Assembly: GCA_964596165.1 (NCBI GenBank)
Contig: CAZQTW010000003.1
Span: forward strand, 110,704-174,703
Source of the DNA: CAYUQT01 sp964596165
Lineage (GTDB): Bacteria > Planctomycetota > Phycisphaerae > UBA1845 > JAFGLZ01
DNA: 64,000 nucleotides
Direction of reading: 5' to 3'
Part shown: positions 7,712 to 16,236 of the stretch, one piece after another
Position numbering within the stretch: position 1 is the stretch's first letter
Layout of the letters: each line of letters starts with the position of its first letter
Notes under the pieces: model-generated
Told to the model about the DNA's origin: nothing
Database searches by the model: none
Seen by the model: the letters and a program-made list of their open reading frames with translations, nothing else
Translations under genes and position numbers: made by a program

Positions 7712-9166
7712 ATGCCCATGTTCACTCAATGGCTCTATGTAGATGAGCTGCGGTTGGCCTGGTATTTCCAGCAGGGGCTGGCGGGGGTCGTGCTGCTGAT
7801 CGGGCTGGTGCTGATCCGTCGGGGGGTGTGGCCCCGGCGGATCGGCGACACGCCGTACTGCCGCACATGCGGCTACAACCTGACGGACCGGGTTAGCGAT
7901 CGATGTCCTGAGTGCGGTACGCCGCTGTCGCAAAAGGCAATCGTTCACGGCGAACGCCAACGTCGCCCCGCGTTCATAGCCGTAGGGGCCATCGTAGCCG
8001 TGGGGGCGGCCACGTGGTTGCTCCTTCCGCTGCGAACCGTCAAATGGTACCGATACCGTCCGACGGCCTGGGTCATTGCCGACGCCCAATCCACGATCCC
8101 CATGAAGGCCGGTAGGGCGTTGTTCGAGTTGGATAGTCGCATCACGGCCGGTCACCTCTCCGCCGAGCAACGAACGATGCTGATCGACTACTGCCTGAGA
8201 CAGCAGCTTGCGGACCCCCTGAGCCCTACCGCCGGAGACTGTATCCACGCGCTCGGTCGATGGCACAAGGCAGGTGTTCTCTCACCATTGCAGGAGGCGA
8301 CGTTCTTCGAACAGATGATGAAGGCGACACTGCGCGTTCGGCCGACGGTGTTGGAGGGGGAGCCGTTACCCTTTGTCCTGGCATGCCATTCACGGGCTCC
8401 CTTCGCGTTTGAGTGCGTGTTGATCTGTGAAAAGGTGTTGATCGACGGCCGGGCGGTTCCCGACGGCCTCTGGTCTCGGCAGATCCCGGAACGCCAGACG
8501 GTATTCTCCTTGAACAACGAACCGCAGTTGAGAAACGGCAACCTTCCGTGCGGGACGCCCGGGTCCCACAATCTGACCGTGTCGATGCGAATGGAGGTCC
8601 ATACCTCGCACGATATGCTTCGGGTCGTGCGGGCCAGTTCCGACGCCGAAAAGACGCCGGCTACCTCTGTCTATGCGAAGGCGATCGTACTTGAGGCCCC
8701 CTTCGAGGTGTTGTCGACCGAGCCGCCGGACTACATCAAGCGGGTTAAGGACCCTACCTTGGGCGAGCACATTCGATCGTACGTCGAGATCCACGGCCTC
8801 GGCCTTCAGCGTGAGTCAGAGGCGATCTTTTGCGGTGATCTGTCGATCGAACGCCCACCGGTGGATGTGGCCTTCGAGGCATTCGCCCGCATCGACGGCG
8901 AGGAGCATCGACTGGGTTACATCCATCAACGGAAGGGGGAGGCCACAGCCGCGCGCCTGGGCTTTGATGTAAGACTGAGTAAGCCGCCCCCGCAGTCCTA
9001 TGACATCATCCTTCGCAGCAGCGAGCGAGCGGCACGCGGTTCGGTCGACCTGTTCGAGATCTGGGAGGGGCAATTGCTCTTCAAGGACCTGCCGTTGAAG
9101 ACACGGCGAGTGTATCCGCTGACATTGCCGACGCTGCCCAGCCGTCCGACCACGCGGGCGAGGTGA
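7712..9166 (+). CDS. Planctomycete zinc-ribbon membrane protein
   Basis: The probable start is ATG 7712 (or 7718) with GAAGG just upstream; the open frame extends further left without protein-like content. Residues ~15-32 form a membrane helix, then a zinc ribbon CRTCGYNLTD...CPECG (about 48-69) with all four cysteines, then a second membrane helix (~85-105, ending LLLPLRTVKWYRY). The ~370-residue remainder is probably extracytoplasmic, without a recognised domain. The ribbon is shared with two other proteins in this window (24107-24598 and 55871-56158) and is common in Phycisphaerae. Function unknown. Confidence 0.8.
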   Translation: MPMFTQWLYVDELRLAWYFQQGLAGVVLLIGLVLIRRGVWPRRIGDTPYCRTCGYNLTDRVSDRCPECGTPLSQKAIVHGERQRRPAFIAVGAIVAVGAATWLLLPLRTVKWYRYRPTAWVIADAQSTIPMKAGRALFELDSRITAGHLSAEQRTMLIDYCLRQQLADPLSPTAGDCIHALGRWHKAGVLSPLQEATFFEQMMKATLRVRPTVLEGEPLPFVLACHSRAPFAFECVLICEKVLIDGRAVPDGLWSRQIPERQTVFSLNNEPQLRNGNLPCGTPGSHNLTVSMRMEVHTSHDMLRVVRASSDAEKTPATSVYAKAIVLEAPFEVLSTEPPDYIKRVKDPTLGEHIRSYVEIHGLGLQRESEAIFCGDLSIERPPVDVAFEAFARIDGEEHRLGYIHQRKGEATAARLGFDVRLSKPPPQSYDIILRSSERAARGSVDLFEIWEGQLLFKDLPLKTRRVYPLTLPTLPSRPTTRAR

Positions 9167-9236
9167 TGACGCGGAACATCGGGTATCGGCTGTCGGGCAT
9201 GAGGTGAGGCACGACGGTCAAGTGGATGAGTATTCG

Positions 9237-9264
9237 TAGGGCGGGTCTTGCCCGCCGAGGCTAC
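9237..9264 (+). repeat. Short dispersed palindromic repeat
   Basis: GGCGGG (9240-9245), loop TCTTG, CCCGCC (9251-9256), inside the phrase TAGGGCGGGTCTTGCCCGCC. This phrase is familiar from intergenic DNA of many GC-rich bacteria. It lies 70 bp after the zinc-ribbon gene and may also act as a weak terminator, though no T-run follows. Confidence 0.5.
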
Positions 9265-9358
9265 AAAACGGCGAAGGTCCTCAGGTGAGTTGAACCCGCC
9301 CAACGCGGCTATCGCGGCATTCCGTTGAGATGGGTATGATGCGGACCTGTATGTTTAA

Positions 9359-9432
9359 GCCGGGCCGTCCTCGGCCCGGTTGTCCGGACGGAGGACGGCT
9401 CGACTGAGCTCGTCGAAGGCCGTCCGGCTCGG
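9359..9432 (+). repeat. Hairpin cluster in 367-bp intergenic region
   Basis: A strong stem CCGGGCCG (9360-9367)/CGGCCCGG (9372-9379) with a four-base loop is followed by a larger imperfect palindrome around CGACTGAGCTCGTCGAAGG (9401-9419), flanked by GGACGG and CCGTCC. The CGACTGAGCTCGTCGAAG phrase looks like a dispersed repeat. The rest of 9167-9533 holds no gene I can support. These hairpins separate the zinc-ribbon gene from the NPCBM gene. Confidence 0.45.
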
Positions 9433-9533
9433 AGGATGGATCGTCCGTTGATTCGGGTACTGCAAGCCACCGGCTCGACGCGATTGAACGAACTGGAAGG
9501 GTGGGAAGGAATCACACGGAAAGTGAGGATAAG

Positions 9534-12500
9534 GTGAACGGCTACTATAGAAACCCAACTCTGGCAGTGGTCTTCCTGGCGTTTTCTGTTACCCCGGTGA
9601 GTTTCGCGGCCCAGACAGCGACCGACGATTACCTCAGTGGATCGCTGCTCTATCGCATCTGGACGAGCACGCAGGCGTGGGGCGAACTCGGGATCAATAC
9701 GTGTACCCATGCGCCCGGCATCAAGCCACAGCCACTCAAGATCTGCGATAAGACATATGATAAGGGGCTTGGCCATCACGCCAATGGCGAGATCTTCATC
9801 GTGCTCGACGGCGAATATGCCACGTTCGAGGCGGAGATCGGCGTCCAAAAACAGGCACAGAACATCGGGACGGTGGTTTTCCAGGTTTTTGTCGGCGACG
9901 AGAAGCGCTTCGACAGCGGCGTCATGCGCGAAAGCGACCCCGCTCGCAAGATCAGCGTTCCCATTGCCGGGGCCGAGGACATGCGCCTGGTCGTTACCGA
10001 TGCCGGCGACGGCATCACGTGCGACTGCGCGAACTGGGCCAACGCCCGACTGATCCGCGACCCGAATGCCAAGGCCAGACCCGCCGAGGCCAGGCGAACG
10101 CTCGACGCCGCGCCGTTCGGCCGGGTGGTGACATGGGATCCGGCCCGCAGCGACGGCAGCCATGCCAACCGCGTCCAGGAGTTTCGCACGGAAGACATCT
10201 TCACGGAAACCGATGTCCTGCCGACGGCCGACGGTATGTACCCCGTGCCCGTCGCCCGAGATGGCCGCGGCTGCATCGGCCTGCAGTGGATGGAGCGGCG
10301 GCTGATCCGGGAATTCGGCATCCAGTTTGCCGACGCGGCCAAGATGCCGAAACCCGAAGGGGCCCAGATCCAGGTCTGGGTCGGCGAGTCGGTCTGGCAG
10401 GGCAACTTCCTACCGCTCAAGGGGGCCATCACCGCGGGCGAAGGCCGGTGGACGGCGACGCTGGACCCTCGCGATAACCCGGACTGCCGCAAGGGCATCT
10501 GGAAGGTGCGATGGATCTTTCCGTCGGCCAACGGGCCCGTAGCCGTTCGCGGTCTTTCGGCCATCACACGCACGACGACGGAGACCGTCGAGTTGACCCT
10601 CGAGCCGGCAAAACCCTTGCCCGGCGAGAAAGGGCGGATCGATATCCACAACGGTGAAATCGCGTCGGCCGAGGGGGGGGCGCCGATTCGCGGAGTCGAC
10701 TGGGACCTGGCCAAGCCGCTGTCGCTGAACGTTCGCTATACCAAGCCGAGATTGTGGAAGCCCGACCGGACCGTCCTGCGATTGCGATTACCCGGTGGGG
10801 CGGTGGGGGTGGCCGTCGATGATGTACTGGCCAACGGGTGCGTGTGGGTGCCGGAGCCGGGTGTGTTTGTCGCCCACGGCCAGGCGGCCAAGGATGGGCT
10901 CGCTGCGTATCTCAAGAAGATCGAGGGACGTAAGACAGTCCTTCAGCAGGTTCGCGAAATGCCTGACCAAACGTTCGAACAAGCGATGGCCAAGGTGCAT
11001 CGCGACGTCCAGAACAACGGGCCGGTGCTGCTTTCGCTGGCGTGCGACAACCACAAGTTCGTCGTGAATCGGAACGGCCAAATCGAGTGGCAGCCGGATG
11101 CCGAGGCGACCGCGCATCAGCCGGACGCCTTCGCGCTCTATTCGCGGCATCTGCGCGTCCGATTCGGCGCGGGTAAGAACGCCGAGTTGACCCGCCACAC
11201 CGACGGCGGTTGGCTGCCGATACCGGTCACGACGGCGAAGGTGGGAGACATCGTCTACACGCAGCGGACGTTTGTCGCGCCGTCTGACAAGGCGCCGGCG
11301 CGGCAGTCCATCGATTGTCTGAGGCGGCCGGGGGTCTGCGTGGTGGAGTTTGCGGCGAAGAACGCGGGCTCGGCCGCTGCGGAGGCGTCGCTTGTCCTGA
11401 CGTTCATCGCCGACGCCAAGAAGGACCAGCCGGCGGAGGTGACCGCCGTCGACGGCGGCGTGGTTGTCTCATGCGATGGGCGTCTGTTGGCCTATGCGGA
11501 TACGAGCCGCTTGGGGACGGCCAACATCGAGATCAAGTCAGGTACCCTGACGCTGACCGGCCAAATGAACGCCGGGGACGAGGCCAAGGGCGCCGTCTAT
11601 ATCCCCACCTGGGCGATGAAGTCTGGTGAGTCCGTTTCGCTGGGCAAAGTCGAATCGCTGCGAACGGCGGTTGAGGAGTACTGGAACGGCATCCTCGCAC
11701 CGGCGATGCAGGTGAAGATTCCGGATACGTTGCTTTCGAACCTCATCCGCGCGTCGCAGGTCCACTGCCTGATCGCCGCCCGGAATGAGGCCAATGGGCA
11801 GCGGATTTCGCCGTGGATCGCCTCGCTCTCCTACGGGCCGCTCGAGAGCGAGGCCAATTCCATCATCATCGGCATGGGCGGAATGGGGCACTTGGATTTC
11901 GCGAGGCGGTCGTTGGATTTCTTCATCAAGCGGTACAGTCCGGCGGGGTACCTAACCACCGGCTACACGCTGATCGGGACGGGCTGGCACCTGTGGGCTC
12001 TCGCCCGCTATGCCGACCTCGCCCAGGACACGGCGTGGCTGAAGCAGAACGGTCCCGAGGTCGGCCGCGTCTGTCGTTGGATCACGCAACAGCGCGAGAA
12101 GATGAAGCACATCAATGCGCGGCTTGAGAAAGTGCCTGAGTACGGTCTTATGCCGCCGGGCGTCGTGGCCGACTGGAACGTCTTTGCGTATCGCGTCTAC
12201 GCACTGGGCCACTACTACGCGGGTCTGGCCAATGCCGCCAGGGTCCTGGCTGCCGCCGGCTACCCCGGGGCCGATGAGCTGTGCAGGAACGCCGAGGAAT
12301 TCCGGCAGGAGATTCAGCGGGCGTGGCGATGGGCGCAGGGCAACAGCCCGGCGTTGGCGCTGGCCAACGGGACGTGGGTGCCCGCCGATCCGTCGATGAT
12401 CAACTGTCTGGATCGCGTGAACAACATCTACCCGGGTGAGGACGGCAACCGGAGTTGGGCGTCGGACGTCGAGATCGGGGCGCACCATCTCGTGGCCAAC

Positions 12501-13181
12501 GGCGTGTTCGATGCGATGAGTCGCGAGGCGACATGGATGCTGGACCGGCTCGAAGACGTCGAGTTTCTCGGGACCGGCATGGGTGAATACAAGGCCGAGG
12601 AAAACCACAAGGACTGGTTCAGCCTGGGCGGGTTCGCGAAGATCCAGCCTTACTATGGCCGGACGGCCGACGTCTATGCGATGCGCGACGACGTAAAGCC
12701 CTATATCCGGGCCTATTTCAACGGGATCTGCACGCTGTTCAACACCGAGGTAATGACGTTCTGGGAACACTTCCACAACCTGGGCGCGTGGAACAAAACA
12801 CATGAGACCGGCGGGTTCCTGAACCAGACGCGTCTGATGTTCGTGATGGAGCGGGGCGATGAGCTGTGGCTGGCGCCGTTCGTGACGAACAATTGGCAGA
12901 AGGACGGCATGACCGTCTCCGTCCGCAATGCCCCGACCCACTTCGGGCCGGTCGGCTACCACGTCACGTCGGCCGCACAGGCCGGCTCGATCGAGGCGAC
13001 GATCGAATCGCCGAAGCGGGCCGTACCGAAGGCGATTGTCATTCGGATGCGGCACCCGGAGGGCAAACCGATGCGGGCGGTCAAGGTGAACGGCGTCGAG
13101 CACAAGGGGTTCGACGCGGCCCGCGAAATCGTGCGGATCGAGAAGCCGGAAGGTACCGTTGCAGTGCGAGCGGAATACTGA
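9534..13181 (+). CDS. Exported NPCBM-domain glycoside hydrolase-like protein
   Basis: A large secreted protein (~1215 aa). I chose GTG 9534, preceded by TGAGGATAAG, because it places a clean signal peptide first (NPTLAVVFLAFSVTPVSFA, cleavage before AQT). Residues ~30-165 form an NPCBM carbohydrate-binding module: YDKGLGHHANGEIFIVLDG, then DSGVM and a DCANWANARL end. A beta-rich middle follows. Residues ~700-1100 are helical, with aromatic-rich motifs (WHLWALARYADL, WNVFAYRVYALGHYYAG, EDGNRSWASDVEIGAHHLVA) typical of an (alpha/alpha)6 barrel of glycoside hydrolases. I cannot assign a GH family or substrate. A PH-like membrane protein follows seven bases later. Confidence 0.75.
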   Translation: MNGYYRNPTLAVVFLAFSVTPVSFAAQTATDDYLSGSLLYRIWTSTQAWGELGINTCTHAPGIKPQPLKICDKTYDKGLGHHANGEIFIVLDGEYATFEAEIGVQKQAQNIGTVVFQVFVGDEKRFDSGVMRESDPARKISVPIAGAEDMRLVVTDAGDGITCDCANWANARLIRDPNAKARPAEARRTLDAAPFGRVVTWDPARSDGSHANRVQEFRTEDIFTETDVLPTADGMYPVPVARDGRGCIGLQWMERRLIREFGIQFADAAKMPKPEGAQIQVWVGESVWQGNFLPLKGAITAGEGRWTATLDPRDNPDCRKGIWKVRWIFPSANGPVAVRGLSAITRTTTETVELTLEPAKPLPGEKGRIDIHNGEIASAEGGAPIRGVDWDLAKPLSLNVRYTKPRLWKPDRTVLRLRLPGGAVGVAVDDVLANGCVWVPEPGVFVAHGQAAKDGLAAYLKKIEGRKTVLQQVREMPDQTFEQAMAKVHRDVQNNGPVLLSLACDNHKFVVNRNGQIEWQPDAEATAHQPDAFALYSRHLRVRFGAGKNAELTRHTDGGWLPIPVTTAKVGDIVYTQRTFVAPSDKAPARQSIDCLRRPGVCVVEFAAKNAGSAAAEASLVLTFIADAKKDQPAEVTAVDGGVVVSCDGRLLAYADTSRLGTANIEIKSGTLTLTGQMNAGDEAKGAVYIPTWAMKSGESVSLGKVESLRTAVEEYWNGILAPAMQVKIPDTLLSNLIRASQVHCLIAARNEANGQRISPWIASLSYGPLESEANSIIIGMGGMGHLDFARRSLDFFIKRYSPAGYLTTGYTLIGTGWHLWALARYADLAQDTAWLKQNGPEVGRVCRWITQQREKMKHINARLEKVPEYGLMPPGVVADWNVFAYRVYALGHYYAGLANAARVLAAAGYPGADELCRNAEEFRQEIQRAWRWAQGNSPALALANGTWVPADPSMINCLDRVNNIYPGEDGNRSWASDVEIGAHHLVANGVFDAMSREATWMLDRLEDVEFLGTGMGEYKAEENHKDWFSLGGFAKIQPYYGRTADVYAMRDDVKPYIRAYFNGICTLFNTEVMTFWEHFHNLGAWNKTHETGGFLNQTRLMFVMERGDELWLAPFVTNNWQKDGMTVSVRNAPTHFGPVGYHVTSAAQAGSIEATIESPKRAVPKAIVIRMRHPEGKPMRAVKVNGVEHKGFDAAREIVRIEKPEGTVAVRAEY

Positions 13182-13188
13182 GGTAAAG

Positions 13189-13821
13189 ATGATCGTCATT
13201 CGTCAATCCGCACTCAAGACGTCGGTGGCCATGACGGTGTTGGTGATCGCTTTCACGGCGATGGGCGTCTGCGGTCTGGTTCGATTCAAGGACGCTCGGG
13301 GGCGAAAGACGGCGATCGCGTTGCTGGGGGTGGCTGGGGCGATGGGCGTGGTCAGCATCCGGTCCATCAGCCGAGGGACGGTAGTGGCCACGTTGCGGCA
13401 GGACGGGCTCGAGCTTCGCAGCGGCCACTTCGCCGGGTGGGGACCGATTGCCTGGGACGACATCGACGAGGCGTTCATCTTCAATACGGTGGGCTTGCGG
13501 GTCATTGGGCTACGGCTGAAACAGGCGGAGAAATACAAGAAGCGGCTTTCGGCGGTCAGCCGATTCAGCCTGCTGCTGGACCGGTATCTGGCCGGTGGGG
13601 CCGACGCCTACCTGTCGGCGGCGGCGGTGAAGACGGATGCCAGAGACCTCGCCCGGCTGATCGACATCTTTCGCCGTTCGTCGGCCGCCCGAGAGCATTT
13701 CGGAGGGGACGATGTCGTGCTAGAATTTCCGGCCGACGTGCAACTGAAAGAGATTCTGGCCCAGTCTTCAGGTCGGACCGGGAATTCAGAATCCGGAATT
13801 CAGAATTCAGAAGGGAAGTAG
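13189..13821 (+). CDS. Membrane protein with PH-like domain (STM3941-like)
   Basis: ATG 13189 follows GAGGTAAAG. Two membrane helices lie at about residues 12-33 and 42-60. The cytoplasmic part has LRQDGLELRSGHFAGWGPIAWDDIDEA, the layout of small bacterial PH-like domains (DGL...G...I.W.DI). The last residues TGNSESGIQNSEGK are encoded by AATTC-type repeat DNA, so the C-terminus was probably extended by a repeat and the original protein ended near LKEILAQ. Role unknown. Confidence 0.65.
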   Translation: MIVIRQSALKTSVAMTVLVIAFTAMGVCGLVRFKDARGRKTAIALLGVAGAMGVVSIRSISRGTVVATLRQDGLELRSGHFAGWGPIAWDDIDEAFIFNTVGLRVIGLRLKQAEKYKKRLSAVSRFSLLLDRYLAGGADAYLSAAAVKTDARDLARLIDIFRRSSAAREHFGGDDVVLEFPADVQLKEILAQSSGRTGNSESGIQNSEGK

Positions 13822-13932
13822 TCTGTTCACCTGCGCGATTGTTCCGGACCAAGGTGCGATCTGTGTGCTACAGAGCACTCGGCACGAATCGAGCAGGGGC
13901 TCCGAACGAGGATTCTGACTTCTGAATTCCGG
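13782..13932. repeat. AATTCAGAA short repeats and inverted partner
   Basis: GGAATTCAGAATCCGGAATT and adjoining CAGAATTCAGAAG at the 3' end of the upstream gene are mirrored by GATTCTGACTTCTGAATTCC at 13912-13931, forming inverted copies about 110 bp apart. The sequence between has no supportable gene. Such AATTC strings probably represent a dispersed low-complexity element. Confidence 0.45.
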
Positions 13933-14000
13933 CAGACAAAGTGTCAGCCCTCCGGCGGGGGCATTGAGGTACCCCTTCGAGCAAATGAGGCGATGAGGAA

Positions 14001-14798
14001 ATGCCCAGTCCCATTCGAGTCATGGTATTGCGAGCGGCCGGCACGAACTGCGACGAGGAGACCGCGTTTGCGTGGTCGATGGTGGGTGCGACAGCCGATC
14101 GCGTTCACATCAACCGCGTGATCGAGGCGCCGCGGATGCTGCGGGATTACCAGATACTGACCGTCCCGGGCGGGTTTAGTTACGGCGACGACGTGGCAGC
14201 CGGGCGAATTCTTGCCAACCAGATGGTTCATCACCTGGCCGACGAACTGCATGCGTTTGTCGATTCCGGCAAGCTCGTCCTCGGAATCTGCAACGGGTTT
14301 CAGGTCTTGGTCAAGGCGGGTTTGCTGCCCGGACCCATGAATGGGATGAACGCTTCGTCCAACCGTTGCCGGCCGTTGACGGTTACGTACAACGATTCAG
14401 CCAAGTATGAGGACCGATGGGTGCATCTTCGCGTGGATTCGGATCGGTGCGTCTTCCTGGAACGCGGCGCGATTCTGGCGCTGCCCGTGGCCCACGGTGA
14501 GGGAAAGGTGGTTACGATCGACGACGCAACGCTGAACGCCCTACGCGACGGCGGCTACGTTGCGATCCGGTATGTGGATGAGAACGGCCGACCCGGCCCG
14601 TTTCCGATCAACCCCAACGGCAGCCAGGATGACATCGCGGGTCTGACCGATCGGACGGGGCGCGTCTTCGGTCTGATGCCCCACCCAGAGCGTCATATCC
14701 ATCGGACTCAGCATCCTCTGTGGACGCGAAGACCGGCCGATGCAGAGGCGGACGGCCTGATGGTCTTCAAGCGGGCGATGGCGTACCTGAGCGCGTAA
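14001..14798 (+). CDS. purQ: Phosphoribosylformylglycinamidine synthase, glutaminase subunit
   Basis: Class I glutamine amidotransferase subunit supplying ammonia for the fourth step of de novo purine synthesis (FGAR to FGAM). Evidence: N-terminal VMVLRAAGTNCDEETAFA, oxyanion segment VPGGFSYGDDVAAGRILANQ (55-74), nucleophile Cys97 in LGICNGFQVL, and the C-terminal His in LMPHPERH. At 265 aa it is longer than Bacillus-type PurQ (~227). purL and purS are not in the window, so it is an unlinked subunit gene. Assignment is secure. Confidence 0.95.
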   Translation: MPSPIRVMVLRAAGTNCDEETAFAWSMVGATADRVHINRVIEAPRMLRDYQILTVPGGFSYGDDVAAGRILANQMVHHLADELHAFVDSGKLVLGICNGFQVLVKAGLLPGPMNGMNASSNRCRPLTVTYNDSAKYEDRWVHLRVDSDRCVFLERGAILALPVAHGEGKVVTIDDATLNALRDGGYVAIRYVDENGRPGPFPINPNGSQDDIAGLTDRTGRVFGLMPHPERHIHRTQHPLWTRRPADAEADGLMVFKRAMAYLSA

Positions 14799-14857
14799 CA
14801 CCGCCGCCGGGTTCCGCGAGACCTTGAACGGCGGGCTTACCACAGGCAGGGGTACCT

Positions 14858-15132
14858 ATGTCCAGCTTCGACGCGCGGGTGCGGGCAAGCATCATTCTCG
14901 ACGACGGCGGACCGGTCAACCAGTTGACCTACCACAAGGACCGACAAGGGCATGTCCGGTACGTCCCGGTCAGCTTCCTCGAGCAGTTCATCGAGATCAC
15001 CGAGCGGCACAACGTCCGCGGCAAGTACAGCCTGGTGCCCTATCCGAACAGTTGGAGTGGGTTCGGCCGAGCGAACTGGCGGTCGAGGTCGTTCCGCTGC
15101 GGACGCGCTATCCCGAGGGACACAGCTTATGA
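14858..15132 (+). pseudogene. Deletion-scarred gene remnant upstream of URO-D gene
   Basis: Two protein-like pieces lie in different frames. From ATG 14858 the first frame reads MSSFDARVRASIILDDGGPVN and continues to KYSLVPYPNSW (about 66 residues). From about 15050 the coding quality shifts to another frame reading LEWVRPSELAVEVVPLRTRY and PEGHSL, then TGA at 15130-15132. That TGA overlaps the ATG of the methyltransferase gene (ATGA). The simplest reading is a longer gene that lost its middle by an out-of-frame deletion near 15050. The ILDDGGPVN start resembles polysaccharide-deacetylase-like planctomycete proteins, but this is weak. Confidence 0.6.
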
Positions 15133-16193
15133 ATCAACTCGAGCGGTTTCGTGCGACATGCGCTCACCAGCGCCCCGATCGTCTGCTTTATGCGGCCGGC
15201 TTCACGCCCGACCTGCATCGGCGGCTCGCCGAACACGTGGGCACCGAGGACTTCGCCGGCCATTACGAGATGTTTGACCCGGTATCGGTGGACCCACAGC
15301 CGCCGCCGGGCCATCGTCCTCCGGACTTCTCGCAGTACTACGAGGGGGCCAATCTGCCGGCCGGCACGACGCTCGATCCTGACGGGGTGGCCATGGTGCC
15401 GTCCGGGTTGTATCACTTCTGGGGCTATGTCAGCCCGCTGCGGAACGCAAGCCGACTCGAAGAACTCGAAACCTATCCGCTCGACGACAACACGAGCTAC
15501 CGGACGGATCAGATGGCCGCGGAGGTGGCGAGGGCCCATGCGGCGGGCAGGGTGGCCGTCGGCAACGTCGTCCACATGTACGAGACGAGCTGGCAGATCC
15601 GGGGCTACGAGGAGTTCCTGACCGACCTGGTGACGCAGCCGGAGTGGGCCGAATGCATCCTCGACAAGGTGGCCAGGCGGTGCCTGTTCCGCGCGACGGC
15701 GCAGGCCCGCGCCGGGGTGGATTACCTGTTGTGCGGCGACGACGTGGCCAATCAGACCAGCATGATGTTCTCCCCGGCGACGTGGCGGCAGTTCATGAAG
15801 CCGCGCTGGGCGAAGGTCTGGGCGGCGGCACGTGCGGCCAAGCCGGACATCCAGATCTTCTACCACAGCGACGGCAACATCATGCCGATCATCCCCGACC
15901 TGATCGAGATCGGCGTGACGATCCTGAACCCGATCCAGCCGGAATGTGTCGATCCGGTGACGATCAAACGCGAATTCGGCGACAAGGTGGTGTTGCACGG
16001 TACGATCGGCACGCAGAGCACCATGCCGTTCGGCACGCCGGACGAGGTGCGCCGTGTGGTGAAGGAGCGTGTCGAGACGCTGGCGGGCGACGGAGCCTTG
16101 ATCCTAACGCCGACACACGTCCTCGAACCTGAGGTCCCCATCGAGAACATCGAGGCGTTCTTCGAGGCGTGTCGGGAATACGGAAGACTCTAA
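15129..16193 (+). CDS. Uroporphyrinogen decarboxylase-family methyltransferase-like protein
   Basis: A 354-aa TIM-barrel protein of the URO-D/MtaA/CmuA superfamily. ATG 15129 overlaps the upstream remnant's stop and gives the family start NQLERFRATCAHQRPDRLLY. Seen: GVDYLLCGDDVANQTSMMFS, then IQIFYHSDGNIMPIIPDLIE (zinc-ligand-type HSDG region), NPIQPECVDP and VVLHGTIGTQSTMPFGT near the end. This is the non-haem branch found in organisms with corrinoid-dependent methyl transfer or demethylation. The methyl donor is unknown, and no corrinoid protein is encoded nearby. Confidence 0.85.
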   Translation: MNQLERFRATCAHQRPDRLLYAAGFTPDLHRRLAEHVGTEDFAGHYEMFDPVSVDPQPPPGHRPPDFSQYYEGANLPAGTTLDPDGVAMVPSGLYHFWGYVSPLRNASRLEELETYPLDDNTSYRTDQMAAEVARAHAAGRVAVGNVVHMYETSWQIRGYEEFLTDLVTQPEWAECILDKVARRCLFRATAQARAGVDYLLCGDDVANQTSMMFSPATWRQFMKPRWAKVWAAARAAKPDIQIFYHSDGNIMPIIPDLIEIGVTILNPIQPECVDPVTIKREFGDKVVLHGTIGTQSTMPFGTPDEVRRVVKERVETLAGDGALILTPTHVLEPEVPIENIEAFFEACREYGRL

Positions 16194-16236
16194 GAGATCT
16201 CACGCGGAGGCGCAGAGATCGCAGAGGCAAGAATCC

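Noticed and set aside
11952..13199. 415-codon minus-strand frame
   Set aside because: It is antisense to the helical barrel of the NPCBM protein; the plus frame has clear conserved motifs.
14952..15128. N-terminal extension of the URO-D-type methyltransferase
   Set aside because: The extra 59 residues are Ser/Arg-rich out-of-frame reading of the upstream remnant; the ATG at 15129 matches the family start.
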